From: Arthrobacter sunyaminii | Lineage (GTDB): Bacteria > Actinomycetota > Actinomycetes > Actinomycetales > Micrococcaceae | Length of the DNA: 64,000 bases | Direction: 5' to 3' | Assembly (NCBI RefSeq): GCF_018866305.1 | Contig: NZ_CP076456.1 | Location: 3,534,001 to 3,598,000 of the forward strand | Shown here: one piece after another, positions 27,241-36,988 of the stretch | Numbering within the stretch: position 1 is the first letter of the stretch | How the letters are laid out: each line of letters begins with the position of its first letter | Translations under genes and position numbers: made by a program | The notes under the pieces: generated by a model | Databases searched by the model: none | Told to the model about the DNA's origin: nothing | What the model saw: the letters and a program-made list of their open reading frames with translations, nothing else

Positions 27241-28560
27241 ATGCCAATGGATGCGAGACACAACGACCGGCCCCGCAAACGGGCGCGCGCAGCTGCGGGG
27301 GTTGCCCTCGCTATCGGAGCGACGCTGTTGACCGGCTGTTCCTCCGAAGAAGGTCCCCCAACCCTCACCTGGTACATCAACCCGGATGACGGCGGCCAGG
27401 CAACGATCGCCGAAATCTGCACCGACCAGGCAGATGGCGCCTACACCATCCAGACCTCGCTGCTGCCCAGCGATGCCGGAGCGCAGCGGGAGCAGCTCGC
27501 CCGCCGGCTCGCAGCCGGCGACGACACCATGGACATCATGAGCCTGGACCCGCCGTTTGTCCCCGAACTGGCCGAACCCGGCTACCTCGCTCCTGTTCCG
27601 CAGGAGGTCATCGACAACACCACGCAGAACGTCGTCGAAGGTGCACTGACCGGAGCGAAGTGGAAGGACAAGGTGGTGGCCGTTCCGTTCTGGGCCAACA
27701 CCCAGATCCTCTGGTATCGGAAGTCGGTGGCGGAAGCCGCAGGGTTGGACATGACCCAGCCGGTCACCTGGCAGCAGCTCATTGACGCAGCCGCCAGCCA
27801 GGGCAAGTTCCTGGGGGTCCAGGGTGCCCGGGCCGAATCCATGACCGTGTGGGTCAACGCACTGGTCGAATCTGCGGGCGGCACCATCGTGGAGAATCCG
27901 GACGCCCCTGCAGACGAGATTAAGCTGGGCCTCAATTCCGAGGCGGGAACCCAAGCTGCCGAAATCGTGTCCACCATCGGCAAGGAAGGCCTCGGCGGCC
28001 CCGGACTGCCCACCCAAACCGAAAACACCTCCATGATCCAGTTCCAGGGCGACCAGGGCTCGTTCATGGTCAACTACCCCTTTGTCTGGCCTGCCACCAA
28101 TGCAGCAGTGGAAGCGGGAACACTGCCCGCAGACCTGATCGATGACATAGGCTGGACCCTGTATCCGCAGGTCAATGCCGGTGAAGAAACCGCTCCCCCG
28201 CTGGGCGGGATCAACCTCGGTGTGGGGTCCGAGAGCAAGCATCAGGACCTGGCCTACCAGGCCATTGAGTGCATTGTCAGCCCGGATAACCAGTCCCTGT
28301 ACTTCACCAGCAACGGCAATCCCCCGGCCAACATCGATGCCTATGATGCTCCGGGCGTATCGGACACCTTCCCCATGGCGGAGACCATCCGTGAGTCCCT
28401 GGAATTGTCCAAGCCCCGGCCGCAAACCCCGTACTACAACGAAGTTTCAACCGGCATCCAGCAGACGTGGACCCCGCCAAGCGACGTTGATCCGGCAACC
28501 ACGCCGGAAACCAGCTCCGAGTTCATCCTTGCGGTCCTGAAAGGGGAGAAGCTGTTGTGA
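27241..28560 (+). CDS. Sugar ABC transporter substrate-binding lipoprotein (LpqY/MalE type)
   Basis: 439 residues. An Arg/Lys-rich n-region and a hydrophobic core lead to the lipobox LTGC (Cys33), so the protein is a lipid-anchored extracellular binding protein of the family 1 solute-binding fold; TQILWYRKSVAEAAGLD is typical. The best-known relatives bind trehalose (LpqY) or other oligosaccharides, so the substrate is not certain. A second ATG at 27247 could also be the start. First gene of a four-gene importer; it overlaps the permease by GTGA. Confidence 0.9.
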   Translation: MPMDARHNDRPRKRARAAAGVALAIGATLLTGCSSEEGPPTLTWYINPDDGGQATIAEICTDQADGAYTIQTSLLPSDAGAQREQLARRLAAGDDTMDIMSLDPPFVPELAEPGYLAPVPQEVIDNTTQNVVEGALTGAKWKDKVVAVPFWANTQILWYRKSVAEAAGLDMTQPVTWQQLIDAAASQGKFLGVQGARAESMTVWVNALVESAGGTIVENPDAPADEIKLGLNSEAGTQAAEIVSTIGKEGLGGPGLPTQTENTSMIQFQGDQGSFMVNYPFVWPATNAAVEAGTLPADLIDDIGWTLYPQVNAGEETAPPLGGINLGVGSESKHQDLAYQAIECIVSPDNQSLYFTSNGNPPANIDAYDAPGVSDTFPMAETIRESLELSKPRPQTPYYNEVSTGIQQTWTPPSDVDPATTPETSSEFILAVLKGEKLL

Positions 28561-29519
28561 GCACTTCCGTAGAAGCTCAGCGGGGAGCAGTGCCCGCATC
28601 CAAACCCGCCAAGCCGCGCCTGAGTGACAGGGCACGGTCCGAACGCAGGCTCGGGCTGTGGCTGGCCGGCCCGGCATTCGTGATCATGCTGGCCGTCACT
28701 GCCTATCCGATCCTCCTGGCCGTGTGGGATTCACTGTTCAAGTACCGGCTGACGGCGCCGGGCGACAGGGAATTCATTGGCCTCGGCAATTACAGCGTTA
28801 TTCTCACCGACAGCGTTTTCTGGCGCGACCTCGGCGTGACGCTGCTGATCACCGTCATTACCGTGGCTGTGGAACTCGTTCTGGGCTTTGCCCTGGCCCT
28901 GGTGATGAACAGTGCATTGAAGGCCGTCCGCGGCTGGCTGCGCACAGCCATCCTGGTCCCCTACGGCATCATCACCGTGGTTTCGGCCTTCGCCTGGTTC
29001 TACGCCTTCGACATTAACTCCGGCTACATCAACCACTGGTTCGACTGGGTGCCGGGTATTAGCCCGGACCTGAACTGGTTTGCCGACGGGCCCACCGCCC
29101 TGTTCGTGATTATCGCCTCCGAAATCTGGAAGACCACACCGTTCATTTCTCTCCTGCTGCTCGCCGGGCTGGCGCAGGTTCCCGGAGAACTGACCGAAGC
29201 CGCGGAAGTGGACGGTGCCACCTGGTGGCAGCGGATGTCACGGGTGATCCTGCCGAACATGAAGGCCGCCATCATGGTTGCCGTCCTGTTCAGGGCGCTG
29301 GACGCGTTCCGGATCTTCGACAACGTCTACATCATGACCAACGGTGCCTACGGGACCGAAGTCCTGTCGCTGCTGGCATACCGCACCTCGATTTCCCGGC
29401 TGGAGATTGGCATGGGCTCAGCGATTTCAGTCCTGCTGTTCCTTTGCGTGATCATCATCTGTTTCATCGCCATCAAACTGTTCAAGGTGGACCTCACCGG
29501 TGCACGAGGGGGTAACTAG
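28557..29519 (+). CDS. Sugar ABC transporter permease (SugA/MalF type)
   Basis: 320 residues with six helices. The EAA loop is ELTEAAEVDGATWWQRMSRVILPNM, which docks on the ATPase. GTG start overlapping the lipoprotein stop; the stop overlaps the next permease start by one base. Together they form the heterodimeric channel of a CUT1 sugar importer. Confidence 0.94.
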   Translation: MSTSVEAQRGAVPASKPAKPRLSDRARSERRLGLWLAGPAFVIMLAVTAYPILLAVWDSLFKYRLTAPGDREFIGLGNYSVILTDSVFWRDLGVTLLITVITVAVELVLGFALALVMNSALKAVRGWLRTAILVPYGIITVVSAFAWFYAFDINSGYINHWFDWVPGISPDLNWFADGPTALFVIIASEIWKTTPFISLLLLAGLAQVPGELTEAAEVDGATWWQRMSRVILPNMKAAIMVAVLFRALDAFRIFDNVYIMTNGAYGTEVLSLLAYRTSISRLEIGMGSAISVLLFLCVIIICFIAIKLFKVDLTGARGGN

Positions 29520-30361
29520 TGAAATCCTCACCTGTTCGTCGCAGGCTGATCTGGACCATCATCTCGATCGTGGTGATCGTCTATGCACTGTTCCCGGTAG
29601 CCTCGATTCTCGCCACCTCGTTCAAGATCCCCAGCGACCTCACGTCGGGAACGTTCCTCCCCAATACGTGGTCCACCACCAACTATGAAGAGATCCTTGT
29701 GGGGGACGCCCAGGATCTCTTCCTCTCCGCACTGCGCAACTCCATCGGCATCTCCCTGATCGCCACGTTTGTTGCCGTGGTGCTGGCCACCCTGTGTGCC
29801 TACGCGATTGCACGGCTGGACTTTCCCGGCAAGAAGCTGATCCTGACCACTGCGCTCGGCGTCTCGATCTTCCCCGTAATTTCCATCGTGACTCCGTTGT
29901 TCAACCTGTGGCGCAACATCGGGCTGTATGACACTTGGCTCGGACTGATCATTCCGTACCTGTCCCTGACCCTGCCGATTTCCATCTGGACGCTGTCAGC
30001 GTTCTTCCGGCAGATTCCCTGGGAGCTGGAACAGGCAGCCCAGGTGGACGGAGCCACCACCTGGCAGGCTTTCCGCAAGGCTATTGTTCCCCTCGCGGCA
30101 CCCGGGGTGTTCACCACGGCGATCATCGCGTTCTTCATCGCCTGGAATGACTTCGTGTACGGCATTTCGCTGACCTCAACCGATGCAGCAAGGCCGGTTC
30201 CAGCAGCCTTGGCCTTCTTCACCGGCGCCTCCCAGTTCGAAGAACCGACGGGCGCCATCTCGGCGGCCGCAATTATTGTCACCATCCCCGTTGTAGTGCT
30301 GGTGCTGGCGTTCCAGCGCCAGATCGTCTCGGGCCTAACCCAGGGCGCCGTCAAGGGCTAA
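29519..30361 (+). CDS. Sugar ABC transporter permease (SugB/MalG type)
   Basis: 280 residues with six helices. The EAA loop is [28 protein letters not shown], and the N-terminal [19 protein letters not shown] is typical of MalG-like subunits. The start is GTG, sharing one base with the preceding stop. Ends 37 bases before the ATPase gene. Confidence 0.94.
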   Translation: MKSSPVRRRLIWTIISIVVIVYALFPVASILATSFKIPSDLTSGTFLPNTWSTTNYEEILVGDAQDLFLSALRNSIGISLIATFVAVVLATLCAYAIARLDFPGKKLILTTALGVSIFPVISIVTPLFNLWRNIGLYDTWLGLIIPYLSLTLPISIWTLSAFFRQIPWELEQAAQVDGATTWQAFRKAIVPLAAPGVFTTAIIAFFIAWNDFVYGISLTSTDAARPVPAALAFFTGASQFEEPTGAISAAAIIVTIPVVVLVLAFQRQIVSGLTQGAVKG

Positions 30362-30398
30362 GTTCCTTACGTCCGGTCGAAGAAAAGGATTTATTCTC

Positions 30399-31661
30399 AT
30401 GGCATCGATCACCCTCAACCACCTCGTCAAGAAATACGGCGACGGCTTCCCTGCCGTCAACGATGTCAGCTTGGATATCGCAGACGGTGAGTTCATCATC
30501 TTGGTTGGCCCGTCCGGCTGCGGAAAGTCCACCCTCCTGCGGATGATCGTAGGTCTGGAAGACATCACGTCCGGAGACCTGCTGATCAACGGGGAGCGGG
30601 TGAATGACAAGGCACCCCGTGACCGCAACCTGGCCATGGTGTTCCAGAACTACGCCCTGTACCCGCACCTGACGGTCTTCGAGAACATCGCGTTCCCGCT
30701 GCGCCTCGCCAAGGGCAAGTACACCGATGAGCAGGTGAACAAGCTGGTGAATGACGCTGCTGCCACCTTGGAGCTGACTGAGCATCTGGACCGGAAACCT
30801 GCCAACCTTTCCGGCGGTCAGCGACAGCGCGTTGCCATGGGCCGCGCCATTGTCCGCCAGGCGGATGCCTTCCTCTTTGACGAGCCCCTCTCCAACCTGG
30901 ACGCCAAACTGCGCGGACAAATGAGGTCGGAGATCTCGCAGATGCAGCGCCGGCTGGGAACCACCAGCGTCTATGTGACCCACGACCAGACTGAAGCCAT
31001 GACCCTCGGCGACCGCGTAGCCGTGCTCAAGAAGGGCATCCTGCAGCAGGTGGCGTCGCCGCGCGAACTGTATGAACAGCCCATCAACCTCTTTGTCGCG
31101 GGCTTCATCGGCTCTCCGTCGATGAACTTCCTGCCGGCCACGGTGGACGGCAACGTGCTCCGGACTGCGGTTGGCGACATCACGATTCCCCAGGATAAGG
31201 CCAGCAAGGCCACGGGGAAGAACATTGTGCTCGTAGGGCTGCGGCCGGAGTTCTTTGAGGATGCCAAGTTTGTGGACGAGGCCAAGCTTCACCACGGCTC
31301 AACGTTTACCGCACCCATCAGCCACACCGAATGGCTGGGCAACGAGCAGTACGGCTACATCCCCTTCCACCCGGATCCTGAGGTCAAGGAACTCCTGGAC
31401 AACTTGGCACGGGATATGGACGCCGACGAGCTCCGGCCGCAGATTGTGGTTACCATCGACGCAGCCTCCCGCATCCGCGGAGGACGCGACGCCGAGCTGT
31501 GGCTGGACACCCGCAAGGTGCATCTGTTCGATCCCGAGACCGGGGAGAACCTCACCCGGGATGCCGAAGCAGGTGCGGAGCTGACCGAGGAAGCCAACGC
31601 AGCACGTGCCGAAGAAATCGCCATGGCACACGAGAATGACAAGGTGGGCAGCGGAAACTAA
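30399..31661 (+). CDS. Sugar ABC transporter ATPase (SugC/MsmK/UgpC type)
   Basis: 420 residues. Walker [10 protein letters not shown] (about 37-45), Q-loop [14 protein letters not shown], signature LSGGQRQR and Walker [14 protein letters not shown] are intact. A C-terminal TOBE/regulatory domain (about 240-420) fits the CUT1 class, although it is longer than usual (about 370-390) and ends in a Glu/Ala-rich tail. Its own ATPase within the operon makes the importer self-contained. Confidence 0.94.
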   Translation: MASITLNHLVKKYGDGFPAVNDVSLDIADGEFIILVGPSGCGKSTLLRMIVGLEDITSGDLLINGERVNDKAPRDRNLAMVFQNYALYPHLTVFENIAFPLRLAKGKYTDEQVNKLVNDAAATLELTEHLDRKPANLSGGQRQRVAMGRAIVRQADAFLFDEPLSNLDAKLRGQMRSEISQMQRRLGTTSVYVTHDQTEAMTLGDRVAVLKKGILQQVASPRELYEQPINLFVAGFIGSPSMNFLPATVDGNVLRTAVGDITIPQDKASKATGKNIVLVGLRPEFFEDAKFVDEAKLHHGSTFTAPISHTEWLGNEQYGYIPFHPDPEVKELLDNLARDMDADELRPQIVVTIDAASRIRGGRDAELWLDTRKVHLFDPETGENLTRDAEAGAELTEEANAARAEEIAMAHENDKVGSGN

Positions 31662-31679
31662 GTTCCCGCGGATTTGCCC

Positions 31680-31722
31680 GGAGAAGCCCGGACGGCGGCA
31701 GGCCCGCGGTCCGGGCTTCTCC
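31680..31722 (+). terminator. Terminator of the sugar ABC operon
   Basis: GGAGAAGCCCGGAC (31680-31693) pairs perfectly with GTCCGGGCTTCTCC (31709-31722), followed by TGTTTC. It lies just after the ATPase stop and before the next gene. Confidence 0.75.
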
Positions 31723-31747
31723 TGTTTCACCCGGTATCGTTTGATCG

Positions 31748-32731
31748 GTGCAGGGAACAACATCGGTAATCAAAGCAGTGGCCACGTGGCTGCTTGCCCT
31801 CATGCTCACCATCGCTGCGGCAGTGGTGGTCATTTATTTCGTCAATGCGAAGGTGTACGGGCCGGGGCACCAGGTGAGCAGCTACTTCGACGCCCTCCAA
31901 GAAGGGGACGGGGAACGCGCCCTGGGCCTGCTGGCCGCCACGGTTCCGCAATCCAATGCCGCCCTGCTGGACGGAGACGCGCTGCGGGCCGCAGCCGCGG
32001 ACCTTGAGCTGGTTCAGATCGGTGAACCCCGCGACGCCGGTGAGGACAGGGTGGATATTGACGTCACCTATGCCATGGGCGCCGAGGAGGCGCAGAGCAC
32101 CTTCCGCCTGGCGCGTACTGAGAAGCACTGGTTCTTTTTTGACCAGTGGTCCTTTGTCCCTTCGGTCCTTCCCACGGTGACTGTCAGCGCCCCCAGCCAG
32201 CGCGAAGCCGTCCTCAACGGCGTTCAGGTGGCCCTGCCTGAAGAGACCACCACGTTTGCTTCCTTCTATCCCACCCGCGTGGAAGCTTCCTACGAATCGG
32301 AGTTCTTCGCCGCCCCGGCGGAATCAGGAGTCCTGACTTCGCCGCGTGACACCGTCTCCCTGGTCCTGGCAACCGAGGCCACCGAGGCCCTGAGAAATGC
32401 CGTAGATGCCAAGGTCCGCGATTTTCTCGCCGGCTGCACCGGCGCCCAGGACCGGCTCGCCCCGCCGGGCTGTCCGTTCTTCCACTTCACCGACAACCGG
32501 GTCCAGCCGCCCATCGTCTGGGAAATCACGCAGTACCCGGAAGTCAATATTCGTTCGGTGTCGGGGAAGTGGGTACTCTCCCCGCTCAACGGCAAGGCCC
32601 GCCTCACAGCTGAGCAGACGGACCTCTTCAGCGGCGTCAAGAGCCCGCTGGAGGTTGAGAAGGATTTCAGCTTCGCCGCGCAGCTGTCCGTTGGTGCAGG
32701 CGAGGTGTCCGTTACTCCCCTGATCGACTAG
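31748..32731 (+). CDS. Uncharacterised membrane-anchored protein
   Basis: 327 residues. One N-terminal transmembrane segment (about 8-32), then an extracellular, mostly beta-rich part (DALQEGDGERALGLLAATVPQ...). Two cysteines about 15 residues apart near residue 225 (LAGCTGAQDRLAPPGCPFFHF) may form a disulphide. The early part looks like a DUF4878/NTF2-like repeat (FDALQEGDGERALG), but I do not recognise the family with certainty. The start is GTG. It follows the sugar-importer terminator and converges with the NHL-thioredoxin gene. Confidence 0.75.
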   Translation: MQGTTSVIKAVATWLLALMLTIAAAVVVIYFVNAKVYGPGHQVSSYFDALQEGDGERALGLLAATVPQSNAALLDGDALRAAAADLELVQIGEPRDAGEDRVDIDVTYAMGAEEAQSTFRLARTEKHWFFFDQWSFVPSVLPTVTVSAPSQREAVLNGVQVALPEETTTFASFYPTRVEASYESEFFAAPAESGVLTSPRDTVSLVLATEATEALRNAVDAKVRDFLAGCTGAQDRLAPPGCPFFHFTDNRVQPPIVWEITQYPEVNIRSVSGKWVLSPLNGKARLTAEQTDLFSGVKSPLEVEKDFSFAAQLSVGAGEVSVTPLID

Positions 32732-32764
32732 CCCGGCCGGATGTCTGTGGCCGGGCTAGTCGAT
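32723..32764. terminator. Bidirectional hairpin between convergent genes
   Basis: A perfect 16-bp inverted repeat (arms 32723-32738 and 32749-32764, 10-base loop) spans the stop codon of the anchored protein. No clear T-run follows on either side, so termination strength is uncertain. Confidence 0.6.
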
Positions 32765-32780
32765 TGCCGCACAGATTCCG

Positions 32781-34760
32781 CTAGTCGAGCCCGCGCAGGT
32801 CCAGGGTGAGCTCAGTGTCTCCCGCGGCGTCGATGGTCACCGGGATGCCCCAGTCCTGCTGGTACAGGTGGCAGGCGGCGTGGTCGGGGATCTCGCCGCC
32901 GGGCTCGCCGTCGCAGGCCGCGGCGCGTGCCGTGATGTGCAGAACACCGCCGGACACGGAGTCCGAAAGCACCAGCTCACGCGTCAGCCCGGTGGAAGTC
33001 CCGCCGCCGGAAACCAGCAGTTCCTCCGGAGAGGATGAGATCTTCAGCTGCGTGGGATCTCCCCACCGGTCGTCCAGCTTCTGGCCCTTGGGAGCGGCAA
33101 AGCGGACGGAAAGCGCCACCGTGCCCGCGGCCATCGGGCTGGCAGGGCGCTGTGTCTGCCGGGCACCCTCGTCCACCGACTGGGCTTCCTTGGGAATCGG
33201 CAGCCGCACCAGTTCGTGTTTGTTGGCTTCCACCACGATCAGCAGCGGTTCCCCGGCAGTGGTGTCCACCAGGACGCCGGAAGGCTCGGAGAGTCCGCGG
33301 GCCAGGGTGGAAACGGTTTCAGTTGCGGGGTCGTAACGGCGAACAGCACCGTTGTAGGTGTCGGCGATGGCCACCGAACCGTCCGGCAGCACTGCAACTC
33401 CCAGCGGGTGCTGCAAACGCGCCTCCCCGGCAGGCCCGTCGCGGAAGCCAAAGTCAAAGAGCCCGGCTCCGACGGCGGTGCTGACCGATACCCGTGTGGT
33501 GCCGTCGGCTGTACTAAAGGCCAAACGGCGAACCGCTGAGGTTTCCGAGTCGGCGACCCAGATGTTGCCGTCAGCGTCTTCGGCCAGGCCGGAGGACTGG
33601 GCAAACCAGGCCTCGGCACCGTCGCCGTCCAGCAGGCCTTCAAGCCCGGTGCCGGCCAGGATGCCCAGTGCGCCGGTGAGCGGATCGAAGCTGAAAATCT
33701 GGTGCGTGCCGGCCATGGCCACTACCAGCCGGCCCAGCGCAGTGGACCAGGTCACGTCCCACGGCGAGGACAGGGACACGGCCAGCGGGTCGGAGCCAAG
33801 GGCCGGCTGCACAGACGCCGATCCGGGTACGTCGCTGCCGGCCGCTGAGGCGGCTTCGGAGGGGTGGTCCGCGCCGGGTGCCCGCTTTGTCTGGTTGCCG
33901 GCGTCCAGGAGCCGCTGCACGCCGTTTCCGGCGACAGTGGTGACGGTTCCGGAGGCCAGGGCCACTGCGCGCAGCCGGTGGTTGACCGTGTCCGCCACCA
34001 CGACGTCGTACCCGGTCTGCTCCGCCACGGCGGCAGGCAGGACGGCCAGGCCCTGGGGTTCGTTGAACTGTGCCGTGCCGGCGTCGCCGTCGCGCCACCC
34101 CTTCGTGCCGTCACCGATAACAGAGCGCACTGTGGTGAGATCATCCTCAAGTTCCACGAGGCGGTGGCGCCCGGTATCGGCCACCAGGAAGGTCCCGCCG
34201 GGAAGTGCAACGGCCTTGCCGGGAAAACGCAGGTTGCCGGCGGTGGGTTCGGCCGGAACATACGGACCGTTTCCGCGGTGCAGCGTGCCCTTTGCTTCGT
34301 GCTCTTCTACGAGCTCGCTGATCAATGATTCGAGGCCGGCGGCGTGACCTTCACCCGACAGGTTGGCCACGATGTAGCCTTCCGGATCCAGGACCACCAG
34401 GGTTGGCCAGGCGCGGGCCGCGTAGGCCTGCCAGGTGATCAGCTCCGGGTCGTCCAGGACCGGGTGGTGGATTTCGTAGCGTTCCACAGCCGCTGCCAGG
34501 GCCACGGGATCCGCCTCGTGCTCGAACTTGGGCGAGTGCACACCCACCGTCACCAGCACGTCGGAGTACTTCTCCTCCAGCGGGCGAAGCTCGTCCAGGA
34601 CGTGCAGGCAGTTGATGCAGCAGAAGGTCCAGAAGTCCAGAAGCACGATCTTCCCGCGCAGGTCTTCCAGCCCGAGCTGGCGGCCGCCGGTGTTCAGCCA
34701 GTTGCGGCCCTCCAGGGCGGAGGCCCGCACCCGGTATCCGGTGCGCACAGTTTCAGTCAT
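32781..34760 (-). CDS. NHL-repeat protein with N-terminal thioredoxin fold
   Basis: 659 residues. Residues 1 to about 160 are a TlpA/AhpC-like thioredoxin domain with LLDFWTFCCINCLHVLDELRP (CXXC at Cys48 and Cys51). The remaining ~480 residues contain repeated NHL beta-propeller blades, e.g. FLVADTGRHRLVELEDD, VVADTVNHRLRAVAL, IWVADSETSAVRRLAF and VAIADTYNGAVRRYDP. There is no obvious signal peptide. The ATG overlaps the stop of the CopD-CtaG gene by one base. The combination suggests a redox role linked to copper/cytochrome oxidase biogenesis, but the family's biochemistry is not established. NHLRC2 is the eukaryotic relative with the same architecture. Confidence 0.9.
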   Translation of the reverse strand: MTETVRTGYRVRASALEGRNWLNTGGRQLGLEDLRGKIVLLDFWTFCCINCLHVLDELRPLEEKYSDVLVTVGVHSPKFEHEADPVALAAAVERYEIHHPVLDDPELITWQAYAARAWPTLVVLDPEGYIVANLSGEGHAAGLESLISELVEEHEAKGTLHRGNGPYVPAEPTAGNLRFPGKAVALPGGTFLVADTGRHRLVELEDDLTTVRSVIGDGTKGWRDGDAGTAQFNEPQGLAVLPAAVAEQTGYDVVVADTVNHRLRAVALASGTVTTVAGNGVQRLLDAGNQTKRAPGADHPSEAASAAGSDVPGSASVQPALGSDPLAVSLSSPWDVTWSTALGRLVVAMAGTHQIFSFDPLTGALGILAGTGLEGLLDGDGAEAWFAQSSGLAEDADGNIWVADSETSAVRRLAFSTADGTTRVSVSTAVGAGLFDFGFRDGPAGEARLQHPLGVAVLPDGSVAIADTYNGAVRRYDPATETVSTLARGLSEPSGVLVDTTAGEPLLIVVEANKHELVRLPIPKEAQSVDEGARQTQRPASPMAAGTVALSVRFAAPKGQKLDDRWGDPTQLKISSSPEELLVSGGGTSTGLTRELVLSDSVSGGVLHITARAAACDGEPGGEIPDHAACHLYQQDWGIPVTIDAAGDTELTLDLRGLD

Positions 34761-36895
34761 TAACGGTCTCCTTCAGAGCTGCTGGCATCCCGCTTGGCCA
34801 GATTGGCAAACATGTTGTTGTAAGCGGCCAGCTCAGCCTCATTATTCCTTTCGGCTGCCCGATCTTTACGCCGTGTTTCGCGGGCGTCAGTCCGGGACCA
34901 CTGCAGCGCCACCCCAATGGCCACCATGACAGTGGGAATCTCGCCCAGGCCCCACATGATGGATCCGCCGAGCTGCTGGTCAGCGAGGGCCGACAGTCCC
35001 CAGTCCCGGCCCATGTTTCCAAAGTAGGAGGCCTGGATCAGGGAGGTTCCGCCCATGACCGCCACGCCGAAGAAGGCGTGGAAGGCCATCGTGGCCAGCA
35101 GGATCACCAGGCGCAGCGGATACGGCGCCCGGTAGGGCAGCGGGTCGATGCCGATCATGGTGAGGACAAAGATGTAGCCGGTCAGCAGGAAGTGCACAAC
35201 CATCAGTTCGTGGCCCACATGCTGGCGCAGGGCGAACCCGAACAGCTCCGAGTAATAGAAGATCACGATGGACCCGGCAAAGTTGACGGCCGCGAAAATG
35301 GGGTTGGTGACCAGTTTGGAGAACCACGAGTGCACGCCGACGAGGATCCACTCCCGGATCCCGCGGGTGCCGTCCCCGCGCGGTGTCAGCGCCTTCAGCG
35401 CCAGTGTTACGGGGGCACCGAGCACCAGGAACAGCGGAACCACCATGGTCAGGGACATATGGGCCAGCATGTGGGTGCTGAAGAGCACCATGCCGTACAC
35501 GGCAGGGGCACCGGACGTGACGTAGGTCAGCGCAGCAAGGCCAAACAGCCAGCACAGGGCACGAACAATTGACCACTTATCACCGCGGCGGCGCACCTTG
35601 ACCATTCCGGCAATGTAGGAAATCGCCAGGACAAGCACGATCGCGACCCACAGCCAGTCGAAGCGCCACTCGGTGAGGTAGCGTTCATTCGTCAGTTCCG
35701 GCGGCAGGTCATATCCGGTGAGGATCCGCGCCGGCGACGCGTTGGCCGGCAGCTCCTCCGGCCGCGGGGTGGCGGTGCGGCCCAGGGCCACGGCCACGCC
35801 GGAGACAGCGGCCATGATCAGCAGTTCCACACCGATCAGCTGCCAGAGAATGCGGTTGGCGCTCTTCGCCCGGGGGCCGCCCTGCTCGTTGGAGCCTGCG
35901 GCGGAGCCGGGAATCTTGGCGGGCAGCTGGGGAATGATCCAGCGGCGGTGCAGGAACCCGATCACGCCCAGCAGCAGGGTTGCCGCGGCCTTGAAAATAA
36001 CCAGACTCCCCCACTCGGAATTCAGCTGGGAAAGAGAAGTGATGCGCAGGGAGGCGTTGATGACGCCGGACAGGAAGACCAGCGCGAAGGCGAAACCGGC
36101 AAGGGCGGAGTAGCGGCGCAGCACCACGCCCGTAATGGGACCCAGCTGGCGCGAGACAACAGCCAGGACAATGAGTCCGCCAATCCACAGGCACACACCG
36201 GCCAGGTGCAGCCCGATGGAGTTCACGGCGGCACTGTGGTCGTCGCCGCCTGCTGAGTGGCCGACGAGCGCGATGGGGATGATGGCCCCGGCGGCCAGCA
36301 CGGTGGTGGCGGCGAGACCGTTCAGGGACCGGACACCGAAGGCCAGGGTGGTGACCACTGCTGCAATGATGCTCACCGCCAACCAGGCGCGGCCGGTGGA
36401 GAAGTCGGTGACGAAGGCGCCAAGGCCCTGCGTGTAACTTGCCTCCGCGCTCAGCGGCAGGCCGGAGACATCCGAGTAGGTGAAGAGCAGCACGCCAACG
36501 GCGGCCAGCGTCCAGACCGCGGCGGCGAACCCTGCCAGTGACATGGCGCGGGCGAAGGCGGGGTGTTCCGGCTCATCCGCCCGGACCTTGCGGGACCGCG
36601 TGAACTTCAGCGACTTTGGCAGGATGGCGACTGAGAACACCAGCGCTCCAATGACCGCTGCCATGGCACCGTTCTGCACGGCCTTGACAACAGGCATGGC
36701 CCATCGGGTCAGTGCACCGGGGTCGGAAAGCTGCTGGGCCGCGGCGGCACCGGAGAAGACCAGCGCCCCGGCAAGGGCCGTGAACAGGACGGCAGCGGCG
36801 GCGGCGAGCCAGCCGCCCCGAACGGCTCCGGCAGACGTGGAAGCGCCGGACGGCAGGCGGGCGCCGGCGGTATCGGTGTTGGCAGTTTTAGGCAC
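34760..36895 (-). CDS. CopD copper-resistance domain fused to CtaG cytochrome-oxidase assembly factor
   Basis: 711 residues with about 14-16 membrane helices. The N-terminal half includes the CopD-like block AVNSIGLHLAGVCLWIGGLIVLAVVSRQL...RRYSALAGFAFALVF with conserved His. The C-terminal half (about 420-650) is caa3_CtaG: FSTHMLAHMSLTMVVPLFLVLGAP, FYYSELFGFALRQHVGHELMVVHFLLTGY. CopD takes up copper and CtaG helps insert it into cytochrome oxidase, so the fusion couples import to delivery. Translationally coupled to the thioredoxin-NHL protein downstream. Confidence 0.92.
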   Translation of the reverse strand: MPKTANTDTAGARLPSGASTSAGAVRGGWLAAAAAVLFTALAGALVFSGAAAAQQLSDPGALTRWAMPVVKAVQNGAMAAVIGALVFSVAILPKSLKFTRSRKVRADEPEHPAFARAMSLAGFAAAVWTLAAVGVLLFTYSDVSGLPLSAEASYTQGLGAFVTDFSTGRAWLAVSIIAAVVTTLAFGVRSLNGLAATTVLAAGAIIPIALVGHSAGGDDHSAAVNSIGLHLAGVCLWIGGLIVLAVVSRQLGPITGVVLRRYSALAGFAFALVFLSGVINASLRITSLSQLNSEWGSLVIFKAAATLLLGVIGFLHRRWIIPQLPAKIPGSAAGSNEQGGPRAKSANRILWQLIGVELLIMAAVSGVAVALGRTATPRPEELPANASPARILTGYDLPPELTNERYLTEWRFDWLWVAIVLVLAISYIAGMVKVRRRGDKWSIVRALCWLFGLAALTYVTSGAPAVYGMVLFSTHMLAHMSLTMVVPLFLVLGAPVTLALKALTPRGDGTRGIREWILVGVHSWFSKLVTNPIFAAVNFAGSIVIFYYSELFGFALRQHVGHELMVVHFLLTGYIFVLTMIGIDPLPYRAPYPLRLVILLATMAFHAFFGVAVMGGTSLIQASYFGNMGRDWGLSALADQQLGGSIMWGLGEIPTVMVAIGVALQWSRTDARETRRKDRAAERNNEAELAAYNNMFANLAKRDASSSEGDR

Positions 36896-36945
36896 GATAC
36901 CTATTCTCTACCCCCGGTAGAAATTTGGGCTAATTGCACAAAAAA

Positions 36946-36969
36946 GGCCGGCGCCCTCCGGCGCCGGCC
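36946..36969 (-). terminator. Intrinsic terminator of the HU gene
   Basis: GGCCGGCGCC / GGCGCCGGCC stem with a 4-base loop; on the minus strand it is followed by six T residues. It lies 20 bases after the HU stop. Confidence 0.85.
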
Positions 36970-36988
36970 CTTGCCTCAGGAACGGAGG

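Noticed and set aside
34760..36895. Possible separate copD and ctaG genes
   Set aside because: The reading frame is continuous across both domains with no stop or internal restart signal; a fusion is the simpler view.
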